A stretch of DNA of 64,000 nucleotides from Termitomyces sp. T153 (lineage: Eukaryota > Basidiomycota > Agaricomycetes > Agaricales > Lyophyllaceae). Below, one piece after another: positions 42,426 to 54,248 of this stretch (its first letter is position 1; each line of letters begins with the position of its first letter). The notes under the pieces are model-generated. The model searched no databases, was not told the origin of the DNA, and worked only from the letters and a program-made list of their open reading frames with translations. Both the position numbers and the translations under genes were made by a program. The stretch lies in the NCBI GenBank assembly GCA_018296165.2, contig JACKQL020000073.1, forward strand, positions 62,001 to 126,000. Reading direction: 5' to 3'.

Positions 42426-43659
42426 AGGTACTCCTGATTTTCACTTCTTTTGCAGTCAATTGACAAACTTGCTTATGCATCTCACTACCCAGCTGGCTCA
42501 CATTTATGAGTGTAACCCAGCAGCAGTAACTCCTTGTCATCACTGACTTTGTACAGCTCACAATTTGTCAACAGCCTCATTCCTTCAATATCACCATGCC
42601 AAAACTCATTCTTCCTACTTATAATCTTAGGTACAGAGAGCTGATGCACCTCAGACTTGCAAGACCTCAGTTCTATTACAGTGGTTTTCCACCCATTGAC
42701 ATGCATCCATTATGAGCTCATCAGACAAGATCAAGCACTTGAGCAACTATTTAAAGATTTAAATATATACTCATGTCATTTGTCTATCATGCTGATCATC
42801 ATTCTGCTGTGTGGTATGACTTCTTCTTACAACATCAATTCCTTATTGATGGTTAAGTGGATGGTACATAGGTCCCAGCAATCATGTAAAAGTTTGCTAG
42901 CTTGGAAATGTGTGTGATATCTCAACTCCAGGTGGCATTTTTGCTCATTAGCCATTTTTTCCTGGTTTAGTTAGATGTTCTGACTCATACTGTCAGCATG
43001 ACAATGATTATTCAGCTCAGGATCTGTATAAGTTGTATTCAATGAGTCCAGATGACATTAGTGGGCCTTCATTAACTTGACAAAACTTGTCATTAACTTT
43101 GTTACAGCTGCCTAGCTTGTGCACCCTTGCTGAGTTCCTGTGTGACAATGAAGGCAAATGCTGTGTTGTTGTATTGGATGTACATCTATTTGCAGTCAAT
43201 TTTGTTAATGTTTGATATCAATTTATATCACTCATCCAGGAAATTGAGAAGACACATGGCAAATCTCTACTATGGGTGTTATTAATGCTGTGGGAACATG
43301 GCAGATGTACATTTGAAGCCAATGGATGGCTTATATGTTGCTGGCTTGGCTATACTTCTAAGTCCATTCCAATAGAAAGCAAGTTATTCAGTATTACTCA
43401 AGCTAGAATGTTCAGGGCTTATGATGAGCTATGGCCTTACATTCATACTTGTTGGTTTATTTGACATAAAGCATTACTTCCATCTGCAGGTCAGCTTGCA
43501 TGCAGTCTTGTCAGTCTGTACAAGCTAATTTCTGCCCCTAGTTGGTACCTCATTTGTCTTGTCACCACCAGGTAGCATCCCTCATGCAGCAGTCATGACA
43601 ATCATGACCAATCCTGAAGTTGACTCTTTCAGAACTGGAGGCTAGTTCTCCAGCATCCA
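42426..43659. other. Cargo DNA of the right arm without a recognised gene
   Basis: Frames such as 43,220-43,464 plus ('EIEKTHGKSLLWVLLMLWEH') and 42,706-42,485 minus ('NEFWHGDIEGMRLLTNCELY') look exon-like but I do not recognise them. This 1.2 kb has no counterpart in the left arm. Confidence 0.3.
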
Positions 43660-45578
43660 GCATTCTCTAGTTCTAGTGACCTCTTCATTGCACAACTCTT
43701 ACTGTTCAATGCTGGAATTCAGGTTGAACATCTATTTGGCAGCATCAAGTATGCTGTGAGTATCACCTACACATTCAATATGAAATGTTTACTAGTATAT
43801 GATGTTAGTCATTCATTGTAGTATCTTCAATTCTGGTGACAATACTCAACCTTGCATCATTGATTGTCTTTCATCATGCTGGCCTCAATTACATTGTGAC
43901 AGGTCCCTTACCCATGGTTTCCAGTATAATGTATCAATACTCTTGGATTGTTCCTGCTACTTACAAATACTGAATCTTCAGTATACCTCTGAACAACAAA
44001 AGCTTCCTTCCTATATTTACTTGCAGCTCAGGTCTCACTTTCTCTATCAAATTCCAGGGACCAACATTCTAACAACTTTCTAATGAAAACAGTATCAGTG
44101 ACTGTTCAGATGATGCCCCAACTGTTAGCCAACAAAACATCAAGCTGAGCAGCAAAGTCAGTTGGATGCATAGAAGCTGTGCTCAGAATGATGTGATGGA
44201 TGTCATTGCAGGGATTGGCATGAGAGATGTATCTATAGGCAGAATGTTAGTTGGAAGATTTTTAGATGCATTGTCCCAATGTTACATGCCAGAGATGAAG
44301 AGAATGGAAGAACACAGATCCAATTTTCATGAGCTCAGCTCCAGCCAGTACACTCTGGACAGTCCATTTGGTAAGCTTGCAACTATTGTTCATCCTCTCC
44401 ATAGCAACAACAGCTCCTCATTGTGAATCAAGCTTGGACTGCCAGTCAGGAGCTCAACCAGTGCCCTGTGCTTGCAGATCATACTCATTATGGGCTGTGG
44501 TGCCATGTAAAGCTTCAAGTACAGCTGGTGAGGTGGGCTGTTGCCAGAAGTCATGAGTCATCATCATTGGGATGAGACCATCAAGGAATTCAAGATTTAG
44601 ATATTTCTACTAAGGGCAAGTTATCAGAAATAGGATGAGGGCCAAGGATTTGAATATTACCTGTTGGAACTCTTTTCAAAAGACATGGCCAAGTGTTGAT
44701 TCAAGCAAGCAGTTTGAGGTTTTCACCATTGTGACAAGGGTGATTGCAGCAAATTCAAGATGGATACTAGTTGTTGATGTTTGGTTGGGGCCTTTGCCCT
44801 CATTGAGCTATTTTTTGCAGAAAACCTGCATGATGGCACAGAGCTTGGGCTTCTTTGTGGGCATATTCAACTTTGTATTGTGCAAATTGGGCTCATTTGT
44901 GACCACAGCAATGGGCAGGACACTTGATGAGGATGACAAATATGGCTCTGCATCTGCATTGCAGTCACAGCCTTACCAGTCCCTCAATATCCCAACACAA
45001 GCAATTCTGCATAATCAGTAGCCCATCCTTCATCTTTGTGTATCTTGTAAATAAGTTTATTGATATAATTGTACATATTTTAAATGGATCAAAATTTACA
45101 ATATTCTAAACACAATGAGCAAGTCTATGCATGTGTGCTGAGCACCACACTTGTCAATGTGATATGTATCTCTAGATGGAGTTTCCCAGGAAACATTTCA
45201 AAGGTTTCTAATCAGTGTTTCTCAAGGAACTGTAAGAGTATTTTGTATCCATTATTTTAAATAAACATATGGAAAATTACCTAAGAAACAGTGTTTAGAA
45301 AATTAACAATAATAACTGCAGAAAGATAAAAAGATACATGTTATGTATTGTTCGAAAAGCATAAGATAAACACAATTTGTATTTCCTGAGTGTTCTTCAA
45401 TAAAAACTGAAGGAAATTTTTTTTTTATTTCTCTAGTAATATTACAGGAGCACAAAACCTCTTTGTCTACTATTTCCGACATTGTATTTAAACTGATTCT
45501 GGAGAAACACCTGTTAGAAACCACATGACCTGTTTCTAACAGGTGTTTCTCCAGATTTTTGCAACATTTCCCGAAGTG
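43660..45578. repeat. Right outer arm of the giant inverted repeat
   Basis: Inverted copy of 14,407-17,032 but about 700 bp shorter. It ends in the TIR and TGT duplication. The conserved frames in both arms (for example 'NDVMDVIAGIGMRDVSIGRM', 44,166 onward) may be a former gene of the transposon itself, but no family is recognised. Confidence 0.85.
45499..45554. repeat. Subterminal palindrome, right end
   Basis: Same 23-bp inverted arms as at 14,431-14,486, with the ten-base loop in inverted orientation. Confidence 0.85.
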
Positions 45579-45581
45579 TGT
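45579..45581. repeat. Target-site duplication TGT, right copy
   Basis: Directly follows AAGTG, the right end of the element. Matches TGT at 14,404-14,406. Confidence 0.7.
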
Positions 45582-45995
45582 ATTAACTACACTACATATG
45601 ACAATCAATATGATCAGGACACAATCAATCCACATCGACAGTTTGATGTTATGGTTCTTGCAGATGAAGGTGATCGCAGATTTCATCCCTACTGGTATTT
45701 CCGCGGAGATAACTGATATTCAGCGAGCTTGGTCTACAACGTAAGACATTATGCCATTCTCAATAAGCTAAAGTTCAGAGATCCACAGGAAGCCTTCAAG
45801 CCGTAGTTAGGTTTCGCCTCTTGCCAAACTTCATGATCCGGACTTCGAGGAAAATGTGTTGGACTTGGATTCAGAATCAAAGTAAGCAGTCAGAAAGTAC
45901 CGTTCACATTGTGATATTGGGCCTAGGACTATGATGATGTTGCAGAATCCTGCATAGTCTGCACGACGTTTGCTTAAGACATTCTACCAACACCC
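45582..45995 (+). pseudogene. Right part of the ORF split by the CACTA insertion
   Basis: Plus strand starts 'INYTTYDNQYDQDTINPH' then 'RQFDVMVLADEGDRRFHPYW'. It is in frame with 'IYEHKTLC' that ends at 14,406 when the element and one TGT are removed. A stop follows 'YFRGDN'; later fragments ('KLHDPDFEENVLDLDSES') are in other frames. CpG is normal here, unlike in the left part. The family is an uncharacterised Agaricomycete one; its function is unknown. Confidence 0.65.
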
Positions 45996-46027
45996 TATCA
46001 AACAGATTTCCGACTTTGTCATCCACT

Positions 46028-48215
46028 CTAGCCCTGGCTTCCTCGTGCAAGACTTATAATTACATAGACATTTGCCGCCGCAACGATAAGACATATCAAA
46101 CCACCAATACCAGTTGTGATTCGTCCACTACTAAAATCGACCATGTCATCCATGTCCATATCGGCATCTTCAAGCTGCTGTGGACTCATAATCCGCAACG
46201 CAATGTCAGAGGGCGTAGAAAGTAGCAGAGCACCTCGAACTTTGCGCACACTCATGATTGACTTGGATGAGGTACAATAGATGAGCGGGATCATGATGAA
46301 TGGCAGGACGATGGAGAGCACCACTTGGGAGATGACGAGTAGGGCATCAATGCCTGGACGTCCGACAGCGATGGCTACAGTCATTGATGGTATGATGGCG
46401 ATGAGGCGGGTAATGATTCTGCGTATGAAGGGCTATAGGAGATATCTGATCAGCTTAGGTGATTTGTGACATCACGGGAGAGCTTTACTGAGGTTCGCCA
46501 ATGAAGGAAGCCTTCAGAGACAGCTTGGCCCGCAACTGTACAGATTATTGATGAACTCTGCTCGATATTTGGAGTGAGAGAAAGAGAAAGAGATGAATGA
46601 GACATACCTGGCCGGCTGCAAGGAGAGCAATGGCGAACAACGTCGCTGCACCTGGAGATGAATTTGAAATATATATGATCGTTGTCTAAGAGAGGTACAT
46701 ATTCTACCTTTTCCCACCAAGTCTCGTATAAGATCATAGGCATCGAAAAGACTCGCAGGAGCGCCGTGTTCAGCACTACTGTAGAAAAACACCGCGCTTG
46801 CCAAAATCAAAATACTGTAACTTGTATCAATACTAGAATGCATATGACAATGCCCAAACCCACTTACAGAGAATTGATCAAAACAGCAAACCCAAACAAG
46901 CTTATTACCACATCCGCGATCCCGTGATAGATATGTGAGTGCACAAACGCGTACGATCTATTTTGCCAGTGGGCGTGACGTGACACTGTAATCGTATAGT
47001 CGCTTGCAAGAGGTGTACGGAACAGAGAAAATAGTGTCTCTCGAAGATAAGAATCGATTCGAAAGAATCGTGATTGGCCTTCGGTGGGGATGCCGGTGTT
47101 TGACGCATATGAGATTGGTGAGTCGTCGGAGTCCATTCGTGGGAGACTGCCGGAGTGTTGCGGAGCAGGATCAACTCGATCTTGGGTTGCGAGTGCAGAG
47201 CCCAAGAATAGACTGTGTGGCATGACAGTCGCGCCAAGGATACCAACCGCTATGTGATCGTCAGGAAACTGACTCGTCAAATTTGGATGACGTACAGGTA
47301 TAAAGGGCCCCCGATGAGAAAATGTACTTCGAAGGGAGGTATCCTTCAAAAGCTTTCCCCCAATCAACGTGAACCCTGGAGATGATGATAACGATGCATA
47401 TCAAGACGGCAAGAACCTAATTCAATAGACAAAGATCAATGTTCATGAGCTATCACATCTGAAGAAGTGAACGTACCAGCCCTGCAATTGTAAGCTCGAA
47501 CATACGAACAGGCCGGCCGCGAAGAGGGTCTCCAAACAATAGGAGGATGAAAACATCGAAAGCCGTGATAAGTACGCCATGCCAGAGCTGAAGCTTAGGG
47601 AAGAGCATGCATAGTGCGATTGCTGACCCAAGCAGCTCTGCCAGATCTGTTGCGATAATTGCAACCTCTGACAGGACATAGAGAGGGTATAGACCTATCC
47701 AACGGTAGAGGAGAGTGTGTTTAGGCCGACTGTAAAGCAGTAATCGACAGTGTGATGCTAGATCTATTAAATCTAAATCAATATCTGGTGCAGTCCGATT
47801 TTCAAGGAAACTCACCGAGACCGGTTACACACCCGAGCCTACTCGCGAGCACCTAGAAAGTTCTCATTGTACGATAAGTCAAGGTACAAGATGTGATTAC
47901 CTGTAGGAATACTGCGAATATACCGGCCAGTAGCACCACGAAAAGAAGGCGATAGCCATACTGAGACCCTGCCTGCAAATCTACTCCCCAATTTCCCCTA
48001 GATAAAGGAGCATTATTATTGTTCAAACAAGAACTGGTTCAAACTCACGGATCAAAGTACGCGACAGCACAGACGATTCCAACACCAGTATGACTCCTGA
48101 AGTGATGAACCACCATCTGAGCCACCGATTTTACGCGTTCTCCAAGCCTCCAGTTTGACGTCCGAGCGGCATTTCGGTCGAGAGAAGCGTTGCGGCGAGG
48201 GATGGAGGCTTGCAT
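46028..48215 (-). CDS. NRAMP-family divalent metal (manganese/iron) transporter
   Basis: An integral membrane protein that imports Mn2+/Fe2+ with protons (family of yeast Smf1-3). Start ATG at 48,215 ('MQASIPRRNASLDRN'). Exon 1 ends at 48,049 before GTGAG; then 'DPGNWGVDLQAGSQYGYRLL' carries the DPGN metal-binding motif of helix 1. Next exons: 'VLASRLGCVTGL', 'YVLSEVAIIATDLAELLGSA', 'GATVMPHSLFLGSALATQ' (helix 6 MPHS motif, second metal site), 'LINSL', 'ILILASAVFFYSS', 'AGQAVSEGFLHW', and 'PFIRRIITRLIAIIPSMTV' with the last helices to the stop at 46,028. A long hydrophilic loop with 'SGSLPRMDSDDSPISY' follows helix 6. All introns are short with GT..AG. CpG content is normal and no stop lies in the exons, so the gene looks functional. 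It is 447 bp from the giant transposon. Confidence 0.9.
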
Positions 48216-48916
48216 GGTGGATGTATATGGTCGAGAATAGAGTGGAGCATATGTATAACATAGAATCCACAAGTAAGACGACGAACCCGATGCAGTGGAT
48301 GACGGTACGGGTACTCATCTTCATTTGGAAAACGTGACTTCTCCCGATATGATCATGACCTCCTGTTGTCTTTCCACCTTCAATATACTGAGTATTGAGA
48401 TCTTACATTGTATAAACAAGCTAGCACTGGTACATACAAGTAAGTCCAATTTCACATGTCTTGTTTTCAACCCAGTAAAGGCCAAGAATCGTTCCCGAGG
48501 TCTGGATTTGCGTTCAAAAAGCCAACAAGTCCGACTCCGAATAGGAGACACGTGCCATAAATCGACGGAATCACCAATTATAAAATAAAAAGGCAAGCAC
48601 GAGGGAAGGAGAAAGAGAAGGCGTGAGCCTTGTAAGTACTATTATCAAAGTTGCGGTCGTATTTTGGTCTGAATCGGACGTTGTTCAAGACGAAAAAGAA
48701 ATTCCTATCATGTTCACAAGCATTTTGCGTACTGCCTTGTCCAGATGAAGACGAAAGAAAGAAGTTCCTGTCATGTTCACAAGCATAACAGATATTTTTC
48801 GTACTGCCTTGTCCATAATGATCATCACATTCACCACGTCCACATGTCTATCGAGCTCCATCACAATGAATTTCATTCTTGGAAACAATCGGCCAAGACA
48901 GTTGCCTGGTTCTTGG
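48216..48916. other. Intergenic region with a short tandem duplication
   Basis: Contains the NRAMP promoter and the 3' region of the next gene. At 48,695-48,815 'gttcacaagcat', 'cgtactgccttgtcca' and preceding bases occur twice, about 65 bp apart. Confidence 0.5.
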
Positions 48917-51513
48917 CTAAGTACCGAACCACCGGCTCGACGTTGAAGAGAAAGAAAGATCCAAGCCTCGTCGACGTCCAGAATTCACAGAGGTTGAAAC
49001 ATCGCCAGCAACAGAACCAAGTCCTGCAGGAAGAGAGCGTCGTCGCGAGAAGAAACCTAACACAGTATCCCAAGCACGGCGTCCTCGATCGATGCTGTAA
49101 ACGCTACGACGAAACAGCACATTATTTGCTTGAGATCCCAGTGTACGGGGTCGAGGTTGAGTATAACTGTGCTCAATGAAACCTTCATCCGATCCGTCAC
49201 CTGCACTATGGGGCAAGGCGCCTAGAGTGTCGACAGTAAATCCCAGTCCCATGGGTCCCGAAATGAGAGGTGGGGTTGGACCAGAGCCTTCCAAATTTCT
49301 ACCGTTTATCTGTCTGCTTCGTCGTACCATACCCGAGCTAACTTTAACGTCTCGAGATTGATTCGGAAGGTCCGGTGTCGGTACGGTCAGGACTACTGCT
49401 GGAATCGCTGCAGAGGGAATGTGTTCCTTTCGGCTGCGTATATCGAGGCTGTCATTGTTCTGATTCGATAGATCTCCAGGAACTAACTCAATTCGATAGA
49501 ACGGATAGAAGCGGGTTTCGAAAACCACAAAGGGCATACCTGTCACTAGAGTCTTTGGGTGTAAATCACGCTTTATAATCACCACATTCCGGGCCTCTGA
49601 ACGGGCAGTCTCTTTCGACCCTTCCGATCGCTTCGTGCGATTTGGCTGCACAAATCGTGGAAAGTGAGCGAGGAGATTTGTTACAGCTAACATCTGACGA
49701 GTCATTCCTTCCAGCTCCGTGATAAAAGCTGAGCTTCAGAATCTAGGAAAATAAGAAGGACAGAGACCGAAACCAGAAGGAAACATCAAATAAATAGTGA
49801 CACAAAAACCATCAACGAGAGTACGATATGAGAAACCACAAACCCAAAATAACGTCAAACAAAGATCAAACGAGCAACATACCGGTAAAACCATATCCTC
49901 AAGGTTCGAAGAGCTGTCAGGAGAAACATCCCCAGTCAACGAATACGCAAGCATGTCTTCGCCTTCGCCACTTATCACAGCACTAGGAGCAAGTGGAGCC
50001 ATAGTTGCGGGGCTCTCAATAATAGGAGAAAGATCTAGCTCAAAGTACCTCGACTGGCTGGAAAATGAAGGCGAGCTTGCTTGGGATCGACGGGCTGGAA
50101 CGTGTGTTCTCTGTAGATGCGGAGGTATCAGAACTGAATGACATAGACACTAGAGTTGATGCTAGTATACCTTTGGGCTAGGGATCTGTGAAATCAAGTC
50201 GGGAGCGTGCGTGTGTGCCTCGTTCAATCCATTTGTAGTCTGAAGTTGACCGCCTTGTACCTGTGTAAGGCATACGTCAGGATATAACACGAGAATTAAC
50301 AGCAACCCAAACATACCAAACCTGCCCCGATGCGCGTGCTCCGCCGCAAGGGTTTATGAGACGTGAAAGACGTATCCGCAAGATTGTCGTCCTGGACAGG
50401 GGGTTAGTCAAATTATATATAGATATCATGAGTACAGTAGTCATCAAAAGGAAGAAGGGACTCGCGACATTTTCACTCGCATATCGAGTGGCTGTCTTCA
50501 AATTTGTCGTGGTTCTGTTGTGGCGAGTCCTGAGGATACTGCGAGTTATTGTTGGGCTGCACTGCGAGTCCTTAGAAGATGGCTACCATTATCGACGTGT
50601 CTGAAAACTCACGGAATAAGTACGCACCTGCATGTCCAATTGTAACATATTTGATGACGGAGGCGGACTCGAATACGTGTCCATCTTACATATCTTTTTC
50701 AGTTTGGGGAAGAGAACAGACTAAATCTATACTCGCAATAGTTGATTGGCGAATTGCGCTGCTCAAAGGAGCTTCCTGAGGTAGTACATTAGCCAAAGAA
50801 GAATTGAAGACTACATGAACTCGCTTCAATGGGGCAGTGACAAATACAACAACATTGCTTTCGACGAGGATATTTTCGAGGATGACGGTTAAAAGCGGAA
50901 TGTTGAGGGGTGCTACTAGTCGGTCCATGGAAAGTAGTTCCTGGGGAATTCAAGGAGAATGACCAAGCGGCATCTAAAAGGCATTAGAATTGAAGATACA
51001 ACACGACTCACATTAAAGCTGAAACGCACCGTGAATCGATGTTGAAGGGGAGCCCTGGGAACTATAACGTATATTTCTGTGGACAATCGGAATCGAAGAC
51101 GATGGATTAGATGCCGGAAAACTGAAAATCTTAGAAGACAAGTATTAATTCAGAAAATGCCATTGATATGGCTGATATGAAGTGTTTACCGGCCTTGGAG
51201 CGATAACCAGGCAGATAACCTTGAGCGTTGACTTGAGAATAGCACGCCATGAAGAAGAGCTCTCGTCCATTCCAATGAAGGTAGCAAAGTTCAACGTGAG
51301 CGTTAGAAAGGTGGTTGGTCCATTTGGAATAACTTCCGAGGCTCGTGACCCAACTTTACGACGTGTCTGAGGCATATGCAATGGCCATGAGGTCGTGTTT
51401 GGACACAGCTTCAAAAGTCTCCCTTTACCATACTTAATTTCTGAGTTCCCTTGTAGGCTGCGTACATCCAGAAGCGTATCATGACGGCCTCGTAGATATT
51501 GTTGAATATGCAT
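48917..51513 (-). CDS. DENN-domain-like protein (possible Rab exchange factor), multi-exon
   Basis: Minus strand. Hydrophobic segments in the first exons read 'ILKSTLKVICLVIAPRPV' and 'VFRHLIHRLRFRLSTEIYVI' (51,230-51,050) and then 'ELLSMDRLVAPLNIPLLTVI' 'LENILVESNVVVFV' (50,940-50,850), similar to the 'YVPK.ICL.S..PF....L' linker and the '…ENIL.L…LLE..V.F.S' helix of DENN domains, which activate Rab GTPases. Downstream are Ser-rich exons ('SSPSFSSQSRYFELDLSPII', 'GEGEDMLAYSLTGDVSPDSS') and a last exon of 262 codons (49,705-48,917) with 'VVFETRFYPFYRIELVPGDL' and an Arg/Ser-rich tail. Exact exon borders, and the start at 51,513, are uncertain. It begins only 64 bp after the stop of the MFS gene, so the true start may lie further in. 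Confidence 0.5.
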
Positions 51514-51577
51514 ACAGTTGAGCGATCCATAATTTATCCTCCCACGCGCTCAAGTCAAATCCATTCAAAACCTCAAG

Positions 51578-54248
51578 TTAAACCTTTTCAACAACTTTTC
51601 GATCTACATCAGAGTCTCGTTTTTTGTCTTCAGAACTTGTCTCCTCCGGTAATGAGCGAATGAAACCCATGCGGCTTGTATCATATCCATGCGCTTCAAG
51701 ATACTTGCGAAACTGTAGAGTATCGTTCGAGTATCGTTTCAATGATCAACATGTACCAGAATCAATAGTGACAAAGCACACCTCACAGTCCTCCCTTGCT
51801 ATGCCCTCTGGTGTCAATGGGTGAACAAATAATATTGATACCAGTGCACCAAAGACGCAAAGCCCTAGTATCCCCTTAGCGTCCAGGTTTTTGCCGGTAA
51901 CGGTCACGGACACACCACTTGCAATCCAAAAGGGGCCTGTATTTCCCTTTACAGTCTCGGAACCGCCAAAAGCTAACAATTTTCTCGTCGATGTTGAGAA
52001 AGGTATAGTACAAAAGAGATGTCTTACCCTTCACGATCGGGGGAAATACTTTGAATGCGTAGTTAGCAACAAATAACTGAATTGAACGGCCATTGATACT
52101 GCTTACTCCAGATTCCAATAAATGCGCCTAATTTACCGGACGCCGCAGCCACTCCAAAATATTGCCCACGAACTGCAGTCGGGCAAGCCTTAGAAGCGAG
52201 AATAAAGGTACAGAGACCGGCCCCAAATTGTGAGAATGAGTCAAAGAGGCCGTATAAAGTCTATAGGTACGTCAGCATGAGCTATATGGAGATAGTGATC
52301 GAATCCGATCGATGAACCAACCGAAAATGCAGCGATGTGGTGTGTTAATCTATTGGCATGCGTTACGTGAGTGATTCAAAAGAATGTTGGAAGTAGGAAC
52401 ATACGGTACATAGAGCCCGCTGATAATGAAGCCTATGAGTGCTTGTAATAGAAAGCCAATTGTCTAGGAAATGCAAAATCATAAAAACAGATGCATAGAA
52501 CAGTGAGAGGATGGCACACAAGTGTGTACTTGGGTCCTAGATAATCAACGACAAGGGACCCTGTTACAGCCCCTATAAACACAGAAGAAAGAATAAGTGA
52601 CCATGCCGAATCATAGCGTGCGATATTATATTGGTACTGACCTGGAAAGTAGAAAAGACTGAGGGGGAAGGTTAGCAGGTGCTCGTATTGATAAAAAGTT
52701 GAATGTAAAAAACCCTAACTTTATTACTGTGTTCCAGCCAAAAATAATCTTAAGGTCTTGCGAGCCTCCAGTTATGCTAATTGGAGATCAGTAAACTGCA
52801 AAACTAGGGTTCGAATCACTTGGTTTACTTGTTAAGAATTGTTGAGGAATAGATCGAGAACTGGCTCAGAATGAGAAATATCGAGTCAGCCACATAACGA
52901 GCACACCGCACTGGATATCTATAACTGGTCTCAATCTTTTCTCGGCGGTGAAAGGATAGCCTAGGGCTTACACAATAATATCGAGGACAAACCTAGAATC
53001 ATGTAAGATCCATACAATAAATCAATATTGCAATATCTCTTACCAGACAACTGAGATTGCCATCAAGGATCGCCAATACCGTTTGAACACGAGTTTGTAA
53101 GGAATACGCGTATTCTTCATTGAATCCGACTTGTATCGCATAGGTTCATCCATGTTGAGTCGCCAAAGTAAAACGGCCAATGCAGGAACGACACCCAAAC
53201 CAAGAGACAGACGCCATACTGCTCGAAGATGATTAAGCCCAAAGCTGAGGGTTGTCAGAATTTGAACACGCTGCAGTTCAGCAGCTTACATCAGATATAA
53301 CACCCAGGGCACGAATGATGCAATTGCAAAGCCAAAAACGAGGGTACTGACTGAGGCACGGTTATCAGTTCTGATCAGCGGTAACGCCACTTACCCGTTG
53401 CGAGGCCTAGCCATCTATGTCGTGCATGATGACTAATCACTGGTTCTTCCGATTGCTCTGACGCTGCGACAGAGCCGCAGGGATACTCAGCGCCAACACC
53501 GATGCCAAGGAAAAATCTAGAAATGGGCAACTCGCTAATGCCCATCGACAACTTCGAAGTCTCACCGCATTGCACTGAGCATGCTCAGGAGTCCACCAAC
53601 ACTTCCATTCGCACCAGAGGATGCTGCTGACAGACCTGAGAACAGAATAACAATTGTCGCAGCGGACATCTGACCCATGTATTATAAGCAACAATGTTTT
53701 TCAAGTCATATAAGATTAGAACCATGCCGAATTTCCTTCCAATCTTATCGGAAAGCAAGCCTGCAGCAGGCGTTAGCGGTCACTCCAAGTTAGCCTTGGG
53801 ACTTACCAAACAAGAGCATACCAACCACAGTTCCAGCGAATCCAGTGCTATTTACAATTGTACTGTAATTATGATCGGCGAGCGCTTGTTGTCCATATAT
53901 TCGAGTAAGAACTAGCAAGGACGTTCAGAGTGATGCGGTGCTGGATCTGAAGGAGCTCACGAGTGTTGACTACGAAAAAAGTTTACTGATCAGACAAGAT
54001 CGTGAGATTCAACAATTGTACGCAACCACTTCCGATGACGGTATTCGCATAACCTGGAAAAGTAATATAAGACTGCGGTCTACTGCAAACGATCGCAAAG
54101 CCTACCATCCGAGAATAAAGCTGTTCCACATCTAGGTACCATTTCGTAACACGACTATAGGTCAACAGAAAGACTATCTCGACTCTACTCACGCAAAAAT
54201 GAGGGACACGCTTCGGATTCTCTCTCTGAGAGATGGCGCGGACACCAT
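51578..54248 (-). CDS. MFS transporter, phosphate/glycerophosphodiester-type (PHS family, Git1/Pho84-like)
   Basis: Start ATG at 54,248: 'MVSAPSLRERIRSVSLIFA', intron, 'CGTALFSDG' (helix 1), then across short introns 'ANTVIGSG', 'LTRIYGQQALADHNYSTIVN', 'GFAGTVVGMLLF', 'GLLSDKIGRKFGM' (the MFS loop 2-3 signature G..SD..GRK), 'SGLSAASSGANGSVGG', 'FFLGIGVGAEYPCGSVAASE', 'HRWLGLAT', 'MDEPMRYKSDSMKNTRIPYK', 'LYGLFDSFSQFGAGLCTFIL' and 'ASKACPTAVRGQYFGVAAAS', ending 'FRKYLEAHGYDTSRMGFI' with stop at 51,578-51,580. The GAEYPCGSVAASE motif is characteristic of this fungal plasma-membrane permease group. More than ten exons, normal CpG, no internal stops in the exons I could follow. Substrate specificity cannot be read from the sequence. 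Confidence 0.85.

Larger units (their letters stand above)
14407..45578 (-). mobile_element. Giant (31.2 kb) CACTA-superfamily DNA transposon with captured gene fragments
   Basis: Left end CACTTTGGAAAATGTTGC, right end (inverted) CACTTCGGGAAATGTTGC; identity continues inward for kilobases. Both ends are flanked by TGT (14,404-14,406 and 45,579-45,581), the 3-bp duplication typical of CACTA/EnSpm, and the flanking ORF is restored when the element and one TGT are removed. A Tnp2-type transposase lies in the interior (30,975-33,076, minus strand). The outer arms (14,407-17,032 and 43,660-45,578) and inner arms (about 19,970-21,002 and 41,086-41,945) are inverted copies. Between them sit different gene fragments. 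A Gypsy element (22.9-31.0 kb) has inserted later. Two separate, inverted CACTA copies would be an alternative, but the inner arm borders do not show CACTT ends. Confidence 0.75.

Noticed and set aside
46281..46469. Met-rich plus-strand frame
   Set aside because: It is antisense to the last NRAMP exon.
49176..49578. Plus-strand frames inside the gene island
   Set aside because: They are antisense to the last exon of the DENN-like gene, which has the stronger coding pattern.
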